DNA of 64,000 nucleotides, taken from contig NZ_CP041616.1 of the NCBI RefSeq assembly GCF_007197575.1, positions 248,001 through 312,000 on the forward strand, read 5' to 3'. The DNA comes from Ornithinimicrobium ciconiae (GTDB lineage Bacteria; Actinomycetota; Actinomycetes; Actinomycetales; Dermatophilaceae). The notes under the pieces were generated by a model. The model searched no databases and was not told the DNA's origin. It saw only the letters and a program-made list of their open reading frames with translations. The position numbers were made by a program, and so were the translations under genes. This document shows positions 1 through 7,973 of this stretch, one piece after another. The stretch's first letter is position 1; every line of letters starts with the position of its first letter.

Positions 1-170
1 GCCTCGCGGAGCGCCCGGGCCTCTCCCTGGAGCCGGGAGGCCCGGTCACGCAGCTCCCCCACCTGGCCGCGCAGCTGCTCGACCTGCTCCGCACGACGGG
101 CCAGCAGCTCCGAGCGCCAGCCGATGCCCGGCAGCCGCGCGGTGATGCGCCGACGTAGTCCGCTGCCCAT
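1..170 (-). CDS. TupA-like ATP-grasp paralogue, N-terminal fragment (cut by window edge)
   Basis: About 56 codons are visible and the gene runs off the left edge. The start is the ATG at 170, preceded by GGAAGAGG at a normal distance. The protein opens with a basic stretch, then RLPGIGWRSELLARRAEQV, then a Leu/Glu/Arg-rich helix that looks like a coiled coil. These first ~45 residues match, in register, the N-terminus of the next gene (204-1421), so I infer a second member of the same ATP-grasp family. The gap to that gene is 33 bp on the same strand, which suggests cotranscription. The catalytic part lies outside the window, so the family call rests on the N-terminus alone. Confidence 0.55.
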   Translation of the reverse strand, partial: MGSGLRRRITARLPGIGWRSELLARRAEQVEQLRGQVGELRDRASRLQGEARALRE

Positions 171-203
171 GACACCTCTTCCGTTGCGGGTGGAGCGGCG
201 AGT

Positions 204-1421
204 CTAGGCGTCGACCGGCAGGTGACCTCCAAAGCACCACTGGGCACAGTCGAGCCGGACCATCTCCCAGCCCTTCGGGTCAGGGCGGTGCGAGGCATGG
301 CCCGCCGGATAGACGTCCGGCACCGGGTGCAGCCCGTGCAGGTTGCGCAGCGGTCGGCCGTGGATCACGTCAAGCTCCAGGCGCCACTGCGCCTCGTCCC
401 AGGCGCGTCCCATCGCCTGGTCCTGGTCGAGGCGATAGCGCTGGCTCCCTCCGGGACTGCGGGTCAGCTCGCCGAGCACCGGCCCCCGGTCGGTGTCATA
501 GATGTCGACCCGGATGAACGGCAGCGCGACCGCCCGTGACAGGTGGGCCGCCAGCGCCATGAACTCGCCCCACGGCTCCGGTCTGGGGATCGAGGCGTGG
601 ATGGCCCGGTCGGGAGCGATGTCCACCCCCAGGTCCTCCCCGTCGGCGTCGAGATAGCGATAACGCGCCGACCTCAGGTCGGCGTGCCGCGGCATCTGTC
701 GCAGCAGCACCATCACGACCCGGCCATAACAGGCATAGACCTTGATGTCGTCGAGGATCTCCTCACCCGCAACCCGCTGCGTCAGGAACTCCTCCACGAA
801 GTAGGGCCCCCACGCGCTCGTGTGGGAGCGCAGTGCCCGCACCAGGCTCTCCCGGGTGTGCACCTCGTCACTGCCGCTGACGACATACCGGCCCTCATCC
901 AGCCGACGCAGCGGGAAGACCGCGTTGCCGCTCGATCCGATCTCGCACTTGAGCACGAACTGCTCCGGCAGACCCGTGAGGTCGATCTCCTCGGGGTGGA
1001 TCCACGACCCGAGCACGGTGGGGGTGGCAATGCCGTGGCTGGCCGCGAGCCGATAGTTGCGCAGCTTGCGCGGGATCTGCGCGGCCGGGTGATAGACGTC
1101 CGGGTCCAGCGCCCGCAACGGCGCAGCCCCACGACGCAGCTCCAGGAGGTGACGGCGGAAGGAGGGCGGGAGCGCGGTGTCCTTGCTCGACAGGCCCGCC
1201 TCCGTGAGTCGCGTCTGCGCGGAAGCGGACCGGTCCCGCTCGCGGGCCAACTGTCCCTGCAGGGCTGTGACCTGCGACTTCTCCTCGGTCAGGCGCGTCC
1301 TCAGGTCGGCCACCTTGGCGCGGAGGTCGGTGACCTGGTCAGCGCGGGTGGCCAACAACTCGGTGCGCCACCCAACTCCGGGCAGCCTTTGCACCAGAGT
1401 GGTCCGCGCCCTCGAGAACAC
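204..1421 (-). CDS. TupA-like ATP-grasp ligase, probable surface-glycan modification
   Basis: A 405-residue protein. Residues 12-75 form a predicted coiled coil. From about 110 onward the pattern is that of ATP-grasp proteins of the TupA (teichuronopeptide biosynthesis) type: FVLKCEIGSSGN at 155-166, FVEEF at 208-212, DIKVY at 225-229, RVDIYD at 304-309, and LGELTRSPGG at 316-325 with the likely metal-binding Glu. Such enzymes join a carboxylate to an amine at the cost of ATP; the substrate here is unknown. I chose the GTG at 1421 over the upstream ATG at 1478 because it follows GGGGAG and aligns residue for residue with the start of the paralogue at 170. It is divergent from the PP-loop gene at 1515, and the 93-bp gap must hold both promoters. 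Confidence 0.75.
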   Translation of the reverse strand: MFSRARTTLVQRLPGVGWRTELLATRADQVTDLRAKVADLRTRLTEEKSQVTALQGQLARERDRSASAQTRLTEAGLSSKDTALPPSFRRHLLELRRGAAPLRALDPDVYHPAAQIPRKLRNYRLAASHGIATPTVLGSWIHPEEIDLTGLPEQFVLKCEIGSSGNAVFPLRRLDEGRYVVSGSDEVHTRESLVRALRSHTSAWGPYFVEEFLTQRVAGEEILDDIKVYACYGRVVMVLLRQMPRHADLRSARYRYLDADGEDLGVDIAPDRAIHASIPRPEPWGEFMALAAHLSRAVALPFIRVDIYDTDRGPVLGELTRSPGGSQRYRLDQDQAMGRAWDEAQWRLELDVIHGRPLRNLHGLHPVPDVYPAGHASHRPDPKGWEMVRLDCAQWCFGGHLPVDA

Positions 1422-1514
1422 CGCTACCTCACTCCCCTGTGGCCCGGGCAGGTCGTCATATCCCGGCGTCCGCACCATACTCTTGAGCGACTCACCGAGA
1501 GGGAAGGCGCACCC

Positions 1515-3197
1515 GTGACCGAGCACGACGAGCTCCGCAACGACCTGGTCGTCGACGGTGCCTTCGGCGGTGGCTATCTGATCCGTGGGGGCGCCAACAC
1601 CGCCCCGGCCCTGGTGGACGGGTGGCCCAGCCACCGGCTCGGGCAGCTGACCTATCACCTGCACCCCCGCACCCTGCTGCACACCGCCGGTGGCGACGGT
1701 GGACCGGGACGGGTCGTCATCCTCGGCACCCCCGTCGACGTCCCAGGCGGTATGGCGGACGGGCAGGCGATCTGCGAGCGCACCCTGGCCGCGTGGGCCA
1801 GCGGGGGCCGCGACGCTGCGGTGCGCTATCTGGCCTACCTGGGCGGCCGGTGGATCGCCGTGCTGGACCTGCAAAACCCCTCCAAAAATGCGGGATGGAC
1901 CGACGAAACCCCTCCAAAAATTGTGGGGAGCGGCCAGATCATGGTCGTGCCGGACGCCCAAGCCACCCAGGCGGTCTTTTGGTCGAGCGCTGCGGGGGTG
2001 GCGTTCGGCTCGCAGCCAGCGCTGGTCGCTGCGACCGTGGGCGCCGGGCCCGACGAGGCCGCCGAGCAGATGTGGCGCACGCTGCGGGCGGCCCGCGCCA
2101 AGGGCGTGGTCTTCCTGCCCGGCACCATGACGACACACGAGGACGTGCTCCCGCTGGTGCCCAACCACCTGCTGGGCATCCACCTCGACGGGCCGGTCGC
2201 CAGCGTGCGGCACGAGCGGTTCTGGCCGTTCGAGGACCGCGTCGAGCGGACCGACACGGCGCGGGTGACCAGCGAGTTCATCGACTACTTCCGCGAGCAC
2301 ACTGCCCTGCTGTGCACTCTCGGCCGCCCGGTCGTCAGCCTCACCGGTGGCAAGGACAGCCGGACCACCCTCGCCGCAGCCCTGCCGCACCTGCGCGAGG
2401 ACTCCTTCACGTTCACCTACTACAACCCGCGGGACGGGCTGGTCGGTGAGGGGGCGCCGCTGGACGTCTTCACCGCCAACGCCCTCGCGACATCGATCGG
2501 GGTCCAGCACCGGGTACTGCACTGGCGCCAACCGGCCAAGGGCAGCGTCTTTGAGGAGATCTACGACCGGACCTATCCGGTGCGCCGCGGCTCGACCGGC
2601 GCGGCCCACGCCATGTGGGCGGACCTGCCGCATGACATCATCCACCTGCAGTCCATCGGGGCCGAGCTCGGCACGACCTTCTACACCCAGCGCACGGACG
2701 CCCCGATCACCCCGGGGCGGCTGCTGGAGATCGTGACCAACCGCACCGGCCTGGACCCCGCGCTGGCCGAGGCCGCCTTCGGGGACTACCTGGACTACGC
2801 GCAGTTCGCGCCCGAGCACATCGGGGGCTACAACTACCACGACGTCTTCTACTGGGAGCAGCGGATGGGCAAGTGGGGCTATCAGAAATATCAGGACGGC
2901 GATTTCGCGCACCGCATGCTCATGCCGTTCAACGACCGCGGCCTGATCGAGCTCATGCAGTCCCTGCCCTATCCCCTGCGCGAGCAGAAGGTTCTGCTGG
3001 AGGCGGTGCTGGCCACGGTCCCTGCCCTGGACCCGGAGCGGCTGCGTGGGCACGTGGCCGACGAGCCGCTGCGCCCTGCGGACGTCGACGAGTCGCCGAT
3101 CACCTGGCGCGACGTGGTGGCGGCCCGACCGCACCTGCGACCACGGGTGCGACGTGCCGCAGCCAGACTGCGCAGGAGAGCGGGAGGTATGCCGTGA
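1515..3197 (+). CDS. asparagine-synthase-like PP-loop protein, intact copy
   Basis: A 560-residue protein. SLTGGKDSRTT at residues 275-285 is an SGGxDS-type pyrophosphate loop, as in asparagine synthetase B C-terminal domains and other N-type ATP pyrophosphatases. These adenylate a carboxylate before amide or peptide-like bond formation. No Cys2 glutaminase residue is seen, so it is not a normal asparagine synthetase. The GTG at 1515 follows GAGAGGGAAGG. It overlaps the next gene by GTGA, so the two are translationally coupled. Residues ~119-139 (QNPSKNAGWTDETPPKIVG) are absent from the downstream paralogue and are encoded by an AT-richer repeat, described separately. Its divergent ATP-grasp neighbour suggests work on one glycan or peptide substrate, which is inference. 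Confidence 0.7.
   Translation: MTEHDELRNDLVVDGAFGGGYLIRGGANTAPALVDGWPSHRLGQLTYHLHPRTLLHTAGGDGGPGRVVILGTPVDVPGGMADGQAICERTLAAWASGGRDAAVRYLAYLGGRWIAVLDLQNPSKNAGWTDETPPKIVGSGQIMVVPDAQATQAVFWSSAAGVAFGSQPALVAATVGAGPDEAAEQMWRTLRAARAKGVVFLPGTMTTHEDVLPLVPNHLLGIHLDGPVASVRHERFWPFEDRVERTDTARVTSEFIDYFREHTALLCTLGRPVVSLTGGKDSRTTLAAALPHLREDSFTFTYYNPRDGLVGEGAPLDVFTANALATSIGVQHRVLHWRQPAKGSVFEEIYDRTYPVRRGSTGAAHAMWADLPHDIIHLQSIGAELGTTFYTQRTDAPITPGRLLEIVTNRTGLDPALAEAAFGDYLDYAQFAPEHIGGYNYHDVFYWEQRMGKWGYQKYQDGDFAHRMLMPFNDRGLIELMQSLPYPLREQKVLLEAVLATVPALDPERLRGHVADEPLRPADVDESPITWRDVVAARPHLRPRVRRAAARLRRRAGGMP
1872..1930 (+). repeat. copy A of a ~60-bp coding repeat
   Basis: An AT-richer island inside the PP-loop gene. 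It contains two exact copies of a 16-mer beginning AAACCCCTCC and ending in AAAAAT, at 1874-1889 and 1906-1921, 32 bp apart. The whole block matches 17761-17820 with the shared cores CAAAAATGCGGGA and ACGAAACCCCTC. It is translated in the same frame in both places (KNAG-x-T-x-ETP) and adds about 20 residues that the tandem paralogue lacks. Confidence 0.8.
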
Positions 3198-4528
3198 GCC
3201 CGGTCCGCGACCGTGTCGCCGAAGCGGTGAGCCAGGCCGCCGGCCTGGCGGACACGGTCGGTGGACGGCTGACCGGAGCACTGCGCCGCCGGGTCCGCAC
3301 CGTCCGGGAGCGCGCCGCACGGCAGGAGGCTGCCGCGAGTGGGCAGTCCCCCGTGCCGCCGACCGCAGACCCACGGGTCGCGGCGCTCGCGTTCGGGGGC
3401 GGCTATCTGGTCCGCTCCCTGGCCGTGCCACCGCCCCCGGTGGTCGCGGGATGGCCCACCCGCACCCTTGGTGACCGCGCCTATCACGCGCGAACCCCGA
3501 TGACCTACAGCATGACCTCGGCCGGCCAGGCCGTCGTGCTGCTCGGGTATCCCGTGGACGTCGACGCCGGGCTCTCAGACGCCCAGGCCATCGCCGATCG
3601 GCTGGCGGAGGTTGCCGACGGCCGCACCGCCCATGCTGGCACCGTCCATGCTGACACCGCCCATGCTGGCACTGGCGACCCGCACGACGCGGTGCAACGA
3701 GCCGCGGCCTATCTCGGAGGCCGCTGGACACTCTTCCTGCAGGACGCTGACGGCGGCCTCATGGTGCTTCCCGACGCCCTGGCGAGCCAGCCGGTGTGGC
3801 ACAGCCCCGACGGGGCGGTGATCGGCTCACACGAGGCCTTGGTGACGAAGGGCGCTGTGCTGCCGGTGAACTCGGTGCTGGAGGTCACCTCTGGTCACGA
3901 TGTCCGAGTCCGGGACCTGCACCTGGACGACGGCACCGGTTCCGAGTCCGCAGGGGCCACCTACGAGCAGTTCCGGGAGCGCCTCGTGGCGCACACCCAC
4001 CTGCTGACCGAGACCGGACTGGCGGGAGTCGCCCTCACGGCCGGTCCCGCCAGTCACGCGGTGCTCGCGGCCCACCTGCCGCACCACACGCAGGACGACT
4101 TCGCGTTCACGAATTTCGCGACCGACTCGGCCCGGGAGGGTCGCGGCCCGGCGATGGACCTGTTCGGCGCCAGCGCCCTGGCCCACCGGCTCGGCATCGC
4201 CCATCGGGTGGTCCGCGCTGTCGATCCCCCCGCAGGCTCGGTCTTCGAGGCGGCCTACCAGTCCACCTGGCCCAACGGGGACTCGATCGCGACGGCCTAC
4301 GCTCGGCACCAGTTGCCCCCGGACACCGTCGAGCTGCACTCGGCCGGTGCGCAGACTCACGACGTGGCGTCCTGGCAGGCGGTGCCGGACGAGGTCCGGG
4401 ACGGTGACCTCAGCCACCGGGTTGCCCTGCCCTTCAACGACCGACGGCTGCTGGACATGCTGTGCAGCCAGCCGTCGGGTCAGTCCTTCGTCGCCAGGCT
4501 CGCCGAGGAGCTACCCCCCGGGGAGTGA
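3194..4528 (+). CDS. asparagine-synthase-like protein, degenerate PP-loop paralogue
   Basis: A 444-residue paralogue of the upstream gene. Shared blocks include FGGGYLVRS (68-76), AYLGGRW (172-178) and LPFNDRRLL near the end. At the nucleotide loop position it reads LTAGPASH (281-288) where the neighbour has LTGGKDSR, so the Lys/Asp/Ser signature is lost and it is probably not an active adenylating enzyme. It also lacks ~60 residues before the LPFNDR block and stops early after it. A pseudoenzyme or regulatory subunit for its neighbour is plausible; decay after duplication is the alternative. An extra stretch at 146-161 is built from a 15-bp repeat (HAGT/HADT). The start GTG at 3194 overlaps the previous stop (GTGA). 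Confidence 0.65.
   Translation: MSPVRDRVAEAVSQAAGLADTVGGRLTGALRRRVRTVRERAARQEAAASGQSPVPPTADPRVAALAFGGGYLVRSLAVPPPPVVAGWPTRTLGDRAYHARTPMTYSMTSAGQAVVLLGYPVDVDAGLSDAQAIADRLAEVADGRTAHAGTVHADTAHAGTGDPHDAVQRAAAYLGGRWTLFLQDADGGLMVLPDALASQPVWHSPDGAVIGSHEALVTKGAVLPVNSVLEVTSGHDVRVRDLHLDDGTGSESAGATYEQFRERLVAHTHLLTETGLAGVALTAGPASHAVLAAHLPHHTQDDFAFTNFATDSAREGRGPAMDLFGASALAHRLGIAHRVVRAVDPPAGSVFEAAYQSTWPNGDSIATAYARHQLPPDTVELHSAGAQTHDVASWQAVPDEVRDGDLSHRVALPFNDRRLLDMLCSQPSGQSFVARLAEELPPGE
3622..3675 (+). repeat. 15-bp direct repeats inside a CDS
   Basis: Three imperfect tandem copies of a unit resembling ACCGCCCATGCTGGC encode HAGTVHADTAHAGT in the degenerate PP-loop protein. The paralogue has nothing here, so this is a lineage-specific expansion in a loop. 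Confidence 0.7.
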
Positions 4529-4529
4529 C

Positions 4530-4560
4530 GGCTGCCAAACCTACTGCGGTGGTGGCAGCC
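4530..4560 (+). terminator. hairpin terminator between convergent genes
   Basis: GGCTGCCA (4530-4537) pairs perfectly with TGGCAGCC (4553-4560), just after the stop at 4528 and before the convergent gene ending at 4577. There is no T-run, as is common in this GC range. It could serve both strands. Confidence 0.6.
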
Positions 4561-4576
4561 TTAACAACCCAGCGAG

Positions 4577-7495
4577 TTACCACCAGGCCTCGTCAGACCA
4601 TCCGGCCGGCACCGTGACCCCGCTGAGCCGATCCAGGCCAGCGGCGGGTGGCCGGACCGCGCCACCCAGGGCCTCCCGCGCTCCCTCCGCGCCCGCGCGT
4701 ACCGCCAGGTGCACCAGTCCGTCACGCCGGGTGAGCAGTGCACCCACCGAGGAGGGTGCCGTGTCGAGCATCGCCTGCGGCAGACCCTCCCCCGGGTGTG
4801 CCTGCAGCTGCGCGCCCCACCACCGCGCCACCTCGTCCTCCGCACCGCTCCGGTGGACGACAGTGACCTGATCGGTGCGCGTGGCGTCAGCCGCGGACCG
4901 GATCTGTTCCGTGCGCACCCGCCATTCCGGCCCACTGTTTCCGTCGGCGACAGGAACACCACCGTCAACGACACCACCAAGACTCAACAGCCGGGTCACA
5001 AACTGCTCGTGCCCAAAGCGCTCCTGGACCAGGGCTCGAGATCTGGCGACGCGCTCGGCATACCGCTCTGGGTGGGCGACATAGTCAGCGATCAGAGCCT
5101 GCGCCTCACCCGGGGTGGCATAGTCGATGGTGTCCCGGAACGTCGACTCGTGCTTGGGGTGCGCAATGGTCAGGACACCGCTGGCAGCCCCTTCCAGGAT
5201 GGTGCGACCAAAGGCCTCGAACCGGTCAGGGTGATCGAGATAGAGGAAGAAGTCCAGGCCGCCGAGAAAGTCGATGACCTCGACCTCCTTGTGCTTGAGC
5301 AGCACCCAGTTGTCAGGGCGCTGCTGCGGTGGCTCCTGCTCGGCCAGCAGCCGCCCGATCGTGTTGCGGGCACCCATCATCCGCACCTCATAGCGGGGGC
5401 CAAACTCATAGGCGCGGCGGATCGTCGCCAGGTCCGGGGGGAACTTCATGGCGGTGTCGCGGGAGTAGCGCCCCACCACGACCGGACCCTGACCGACGCT
5501 GGGCACGGCGTGCTGACGCACGGTCCACTCATCGACGTCGATGAGGCCGGGGCTGTCCCACGGCGTCAAGGAGATGCCCGGGTCCTGGGCCTGCAGCAGC
5601 GCGCGGATGCCCGGCGACTGCGGCACCCACACCGGGTCGGTGCCAAAGAGCTCGCGAGTGCGCTCGGTGACGTCCGCCACGACATACCTCTGGTCGGTGC
5701 CGTCGGGCTCCAACGGTGCCTGGTTGGCCATGATCAGCACGTGCCGCGCCCGCACGGTGCGCCTCCCCGGCGACGGGGGGTACTGCAGGATCGGCGGGTA
5801 GCGGATCAGCAGCACCCCGATGTCGACGTTGTCGTCCGGGTGGATCCACTCCACGGCCCCGGACCCGATCAGATCGGTGACCGCCGCGCACAACGGGTCG
5901 TCGCGCACCGTCATGAAGCGGAAGGCCTCCAGGTGCATGACCGCCACCCGCAGACCGGCCTCGCGCGCCGCGCGGATCTCCTCGAGCATCGAGCGCTGCG
6001 GCCCGCCCCACCGCCGCCAGTCGCCCGCGACGCACAGGTCGATGTGACGGGGTCGGCCGAGGTCGGGGGTGATCGGGGTCACCCAGCGGCGCGGCTCGGG
6101 GAAGCGCCGCGGCGCCGACGGGTCCAGGAAAGGAGGCTCCTGCCCCGTGCTGATCCGCTCGTGCCAGGGCCGGTAGGCGCACTTGTACTCGTGTCGGGCG
6201 CCGTGCCGCCAGCCGCGGGAGAACTCCGCGGAGGACAGTGTGTCCCCGCCGCGCAGGAAGGTCATCACGACCGGCAGGTTCTGCACCGCGTGGGGCCCGA
6301 AGGCCGCGGCGATCCGTGCCGCATACTCCGTGTCGGCGCCCTTGCGCGTGGGGTCGAAGTAACCGATCCGGTCGATCACCGGGTGGACCCGGACCATCAT
6401 CGACGGCGCCGAGGTGACCCGGGGCTGATAGCCGGGACGGTTGAGCTCGAGGTCCTCACTGATCCGCACACCCTGCCCGATGGTGGCCAGCACCCCGGGC
6501 CGCTCGTCCATCGTGCCAACTGCGATCTGGATCGCCTGCGGGTGCAGCCAGTCATCGGAGTCCAGCACCGTGACGAACTCGCCGCTCGCCTGTCGGAGGG
6601 CGGTGTTGCGGGCCCGGTAGGTGCCGCCGTTGAGTCCCTTGCGGATCACCCGGATGCGGGGGTCGAGACCCTCCGCGCGGGTGAGGAGCTCGGCATACTC
6701 CTCGCCGGAGGCGTCGTCGACGACCATGATCTCCAGATTGGTCCAGGTCTGCGCGAGCAGCGAGCGCAGGGCGGTGAGCAGGGGTGCGCCGGGCCGCCAG
6801 GAGCTCATCAGGACGGTGACCAGGTATGGCGCGGGGACCGGGGCCACGTCCACGGCGAGTCGGTCGAAGGGCGAGTCGGAGGGCGAGTCGGAGGGCGAGT
6901 CGGGGGGCGAGTCGGGGGGCGAGTCGGAGGTCGGGCGGAGCACCAGCGGCGCCACACCGGGGCTGCCCACCGCCTCGTTGAGGACCGCCAGCCAGGACGC
7001 CTCGTCACCGCCGGGGAACAGGGCTGGGTTGGCCAGGTCCGCGACGGCGGCCCGGGCGACGGGAGCCCGCACTGCGGCGTGTCGGGTGAGGTCGGCTGCC
7101 GTGGGATCCCGGTCGGCGACCCGCAGCTGCAGGAGCAGCTCGACGGCCCGGTCGGGCAGGGCATCGGCGTCCTCGGAGGCCAGGACGGCCTCGAGCATCT
7201 GGCGTGCGGCGGCACGCTCCTCGGGGCGCCCGGTCTGGACGGCGAGCACCTGCCCGTAGCGGGCGGTCCAGCCCGCATCCATGTCTGGCTCCAGCGTGGG
7301 TCGTCCGCGGCTGAGCCCTGCCCAGGCCTCCACGTCCGCGGGGGTGTGTCCTGGCCAGGCCAGCTCGGCCAGGATCTCCCGGGCATGGACGGACTTGGTG
7401 CGCAGCGCGGTGGCCACCAGCGCGTCAGGGTCCCGCTGGGCGAAGCCGGCGTGGTCGCGGGCCACCTGGGCCCGGGTCGCGACGACCGCGCTCAC
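4577..7495 (-). CDS. bifunctional glycosyltransferase (GT2 domain plus GT4-like domain)
   Basis: A 972-residue cytosolic protein. Residues 1-190 are helical and uncharacterised. A Ser/Asp/Pro repeat (190-209) links to a family 2 glycosyltransferase domain from ~224, with VVDDAS (258-263) and LDSDDWLHP (311-319) as the nucleotide-sugar and metal-binding motifs. After ~470 a second half has a GT4/GT-B flavour, including FEAFGRTILEGAASG, which resembles the E-x7-E donor-binding region. Its GT2 part resembles the transferase at 7974. GTG at 7495 overlaps the stop of the small membrane-protein gene (GTGA), so the two are coupled. The likely role is elongation of a surface polysaccharide with two sugars added by one polypeptide; the sugars are unknown. 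Confidence 0.8.
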   Translation of the reverse strand: MSAVVATRAQVARDHAGFAQRDPDALVATALRTKSVHAREILAELAWPGHTPADVEAWAGLSRGRPTLEPDMDAGWTARYGQVLAVQTGRPEERAAARQMLEAVLASEDADALPDRAVELLLQLRVADRDPTAADLTRHAAVRAPVARAAVADLANPALFPGGDEASWLAVLNEAVGSPGVAPLVLRPTSDSPPDSPPDSPSDSPSDSPFDRLAVDVAPVPAPYLVTVLMSSWRPGAPLLTALRSLLAQTWTNLEIMVVDDASGEEYAELLTRAEGLDPRIRVIRKGLNGGTYRARNTALRQASGEFVTVLDSDDWLHPQAIQIAVGTMDERPGVLATIGQGVRISEDLELNRPGYQPRVTSAPSMMVRVHPVIDRIGYFDPTRKGADTEYAARIAAAFGPHAVQNLPVVMTFLRGGDTLSSAEFSRGWRHGARHEYKCAYRPWHERISTGQEPPFLDPSAPRRFPEPRRWVTPITPDLGRPRHIDLCVAGDWRRWGGPQRSMLEEIRAAREAGLRVAVMHLEAFRFMTVRDDPLCAAVTDLIGSGAVEWIHPDDNVDIGVLLIRYPPILQYPPSPGRRTVRARHVLIMANQAPLEPDGTDQRYVVADVTERTRELFGTDPVWVPQSPGIRALLQAQDPGISLTPWDSPGLIDVDEWTVRQHAVPSVGQGPVVVGRYSRDTAMKFPPDLATIRRAYEFGPRYEVRMMGARNTIGRLLAEQEPPQQRPDNWVLLKHKEVEVIDFLGGLDFFLYLDHPDRFEAFGRTILEGAASGVLTIAHPKHESTFRDTIDYATPGEAQALIADYVAHPERYAERVARSRALVQERFGHEQFVTRLLSLGGVVDGGVPVADGNSGPEWRVRTEQIRSAADATRTDQVTVVHRSGAEDEVARWWGAQLQAHPGEGLPQAMLDTAPSSVGALLTRRDGLVHLAVRAGAEGAREALGGAVRPPAAGLDRLSGVTVPAGWSDEAWW
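6873..6930. repeat. 12-bp tandem repeat encoding an (S/P)-D-S-P linker
   Basis: Five head-to-tail copies of GAGTCGGAGGGC or GAGTCGGGGGGC lie in the glycosyltransferase gene. On the minus strand they encode alternating DSPP/DSPS units between the N-terminal helical region and the GT2 domain. The perfect period makes copy-number change likely. Confidence 0.85.
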
Positions 7496-7881
7496 GCCTG
7501 ATCGTCCGGGGCGATGGACTGTCCGGTCTCTCCCTCCGCACGCAGCTGCGCGACGGCGTGCTCCAGGGACGCCTGCATGCGGTCCATCCGACCGGTGTAC
7601 TGCGCCTGCAGCACCTGCACGGCACCGATGACGTCCGTGGCCGTGAGGCCGGGCGCCTGCTCCTGCACGGTCTCTCCCGCAGCCTGGTGGACGGCCTGCT
7701 TCACGAAGGGGCGCAGAGCCCGCACCCGCCGGTCAGCGTCCACGGCAGCGAGGAAGGTCGCGCTCAGCAGGACCATCACCGCCGCCACCACGAGCCACCA
7801 CCACTGCAGCGCCGCACCGATGACCGCGACCACCGTCAGACCAGCGGCCAGCGCCACCGCGACCAGCAGTTCCCTCCGCAC
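7492..7881 (-). CDS. small two-helix membrane protein
   Basis: A 129-residue protein. Two adjacent hydrophobic segments at about residues 4-24 and 26-46 are followed by a charged, Gln/Glu-rich C-terminal part (from ~55) likely to form a helix or coiled coil. The GTG at 7881 follows a perfect AGGAGG. It sits upstream of and overlaps the two-domain glycosyltransferase, so the pair is co-expressed. I recognise no family. It may anchor or organise the glycosyltransferase at the membrane, but that is only context. Confidence 0.7.
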   Translation of the reverse strand: MRRELLVAVALAAGLTVVAVIGAALQWWWLVVAAVMVLLSATFLAAVDADRRVRALRPFVKQAVHQAAGETVQEQAPGLTATDVIGAVQVLQAQYTGRMDRMQASLEHAVAQLRAEGETGQSIAPDDQA

Positions 7882-7960
7882 ATGTCCTCCTGAGTCAGCG
7901 AGTGAGCTGTCACGCAGGTGCTCGCGACGATCCCGAGCCTGCACCCGAAAACCTACCGCG

Positions 7961-7966
7961 TAACGT
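7961..7966 (+). promoter_or_regulatory. -10 element of a probable leaderless promoter
   Basis: TAACGT ends 7 nt before the GTG at 7974, and no Shine-Dalgarno sequence is visible. This spacing is typical of actinobacterial leaderless transcripts. It lies in the 92-bp gap between divergent genes. Confidence 0.4.
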
Positions 7967-7973
7967 TTCAGTG

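Noticed and set aside
204..3731. Very long minus-strand open frame extending the ATP-grasp gene upstream
   Set aside because: Beyond 1421 it is antisense to the PP-loop genes, and the paralogue at 170 fixes the start at 1421.
4709..7501. 930-codon plus-strand open frame
   Set aside because: It is antisense to a clear glycosyltransferase; such frames are common in GC-rich DNA and it shows no motif.
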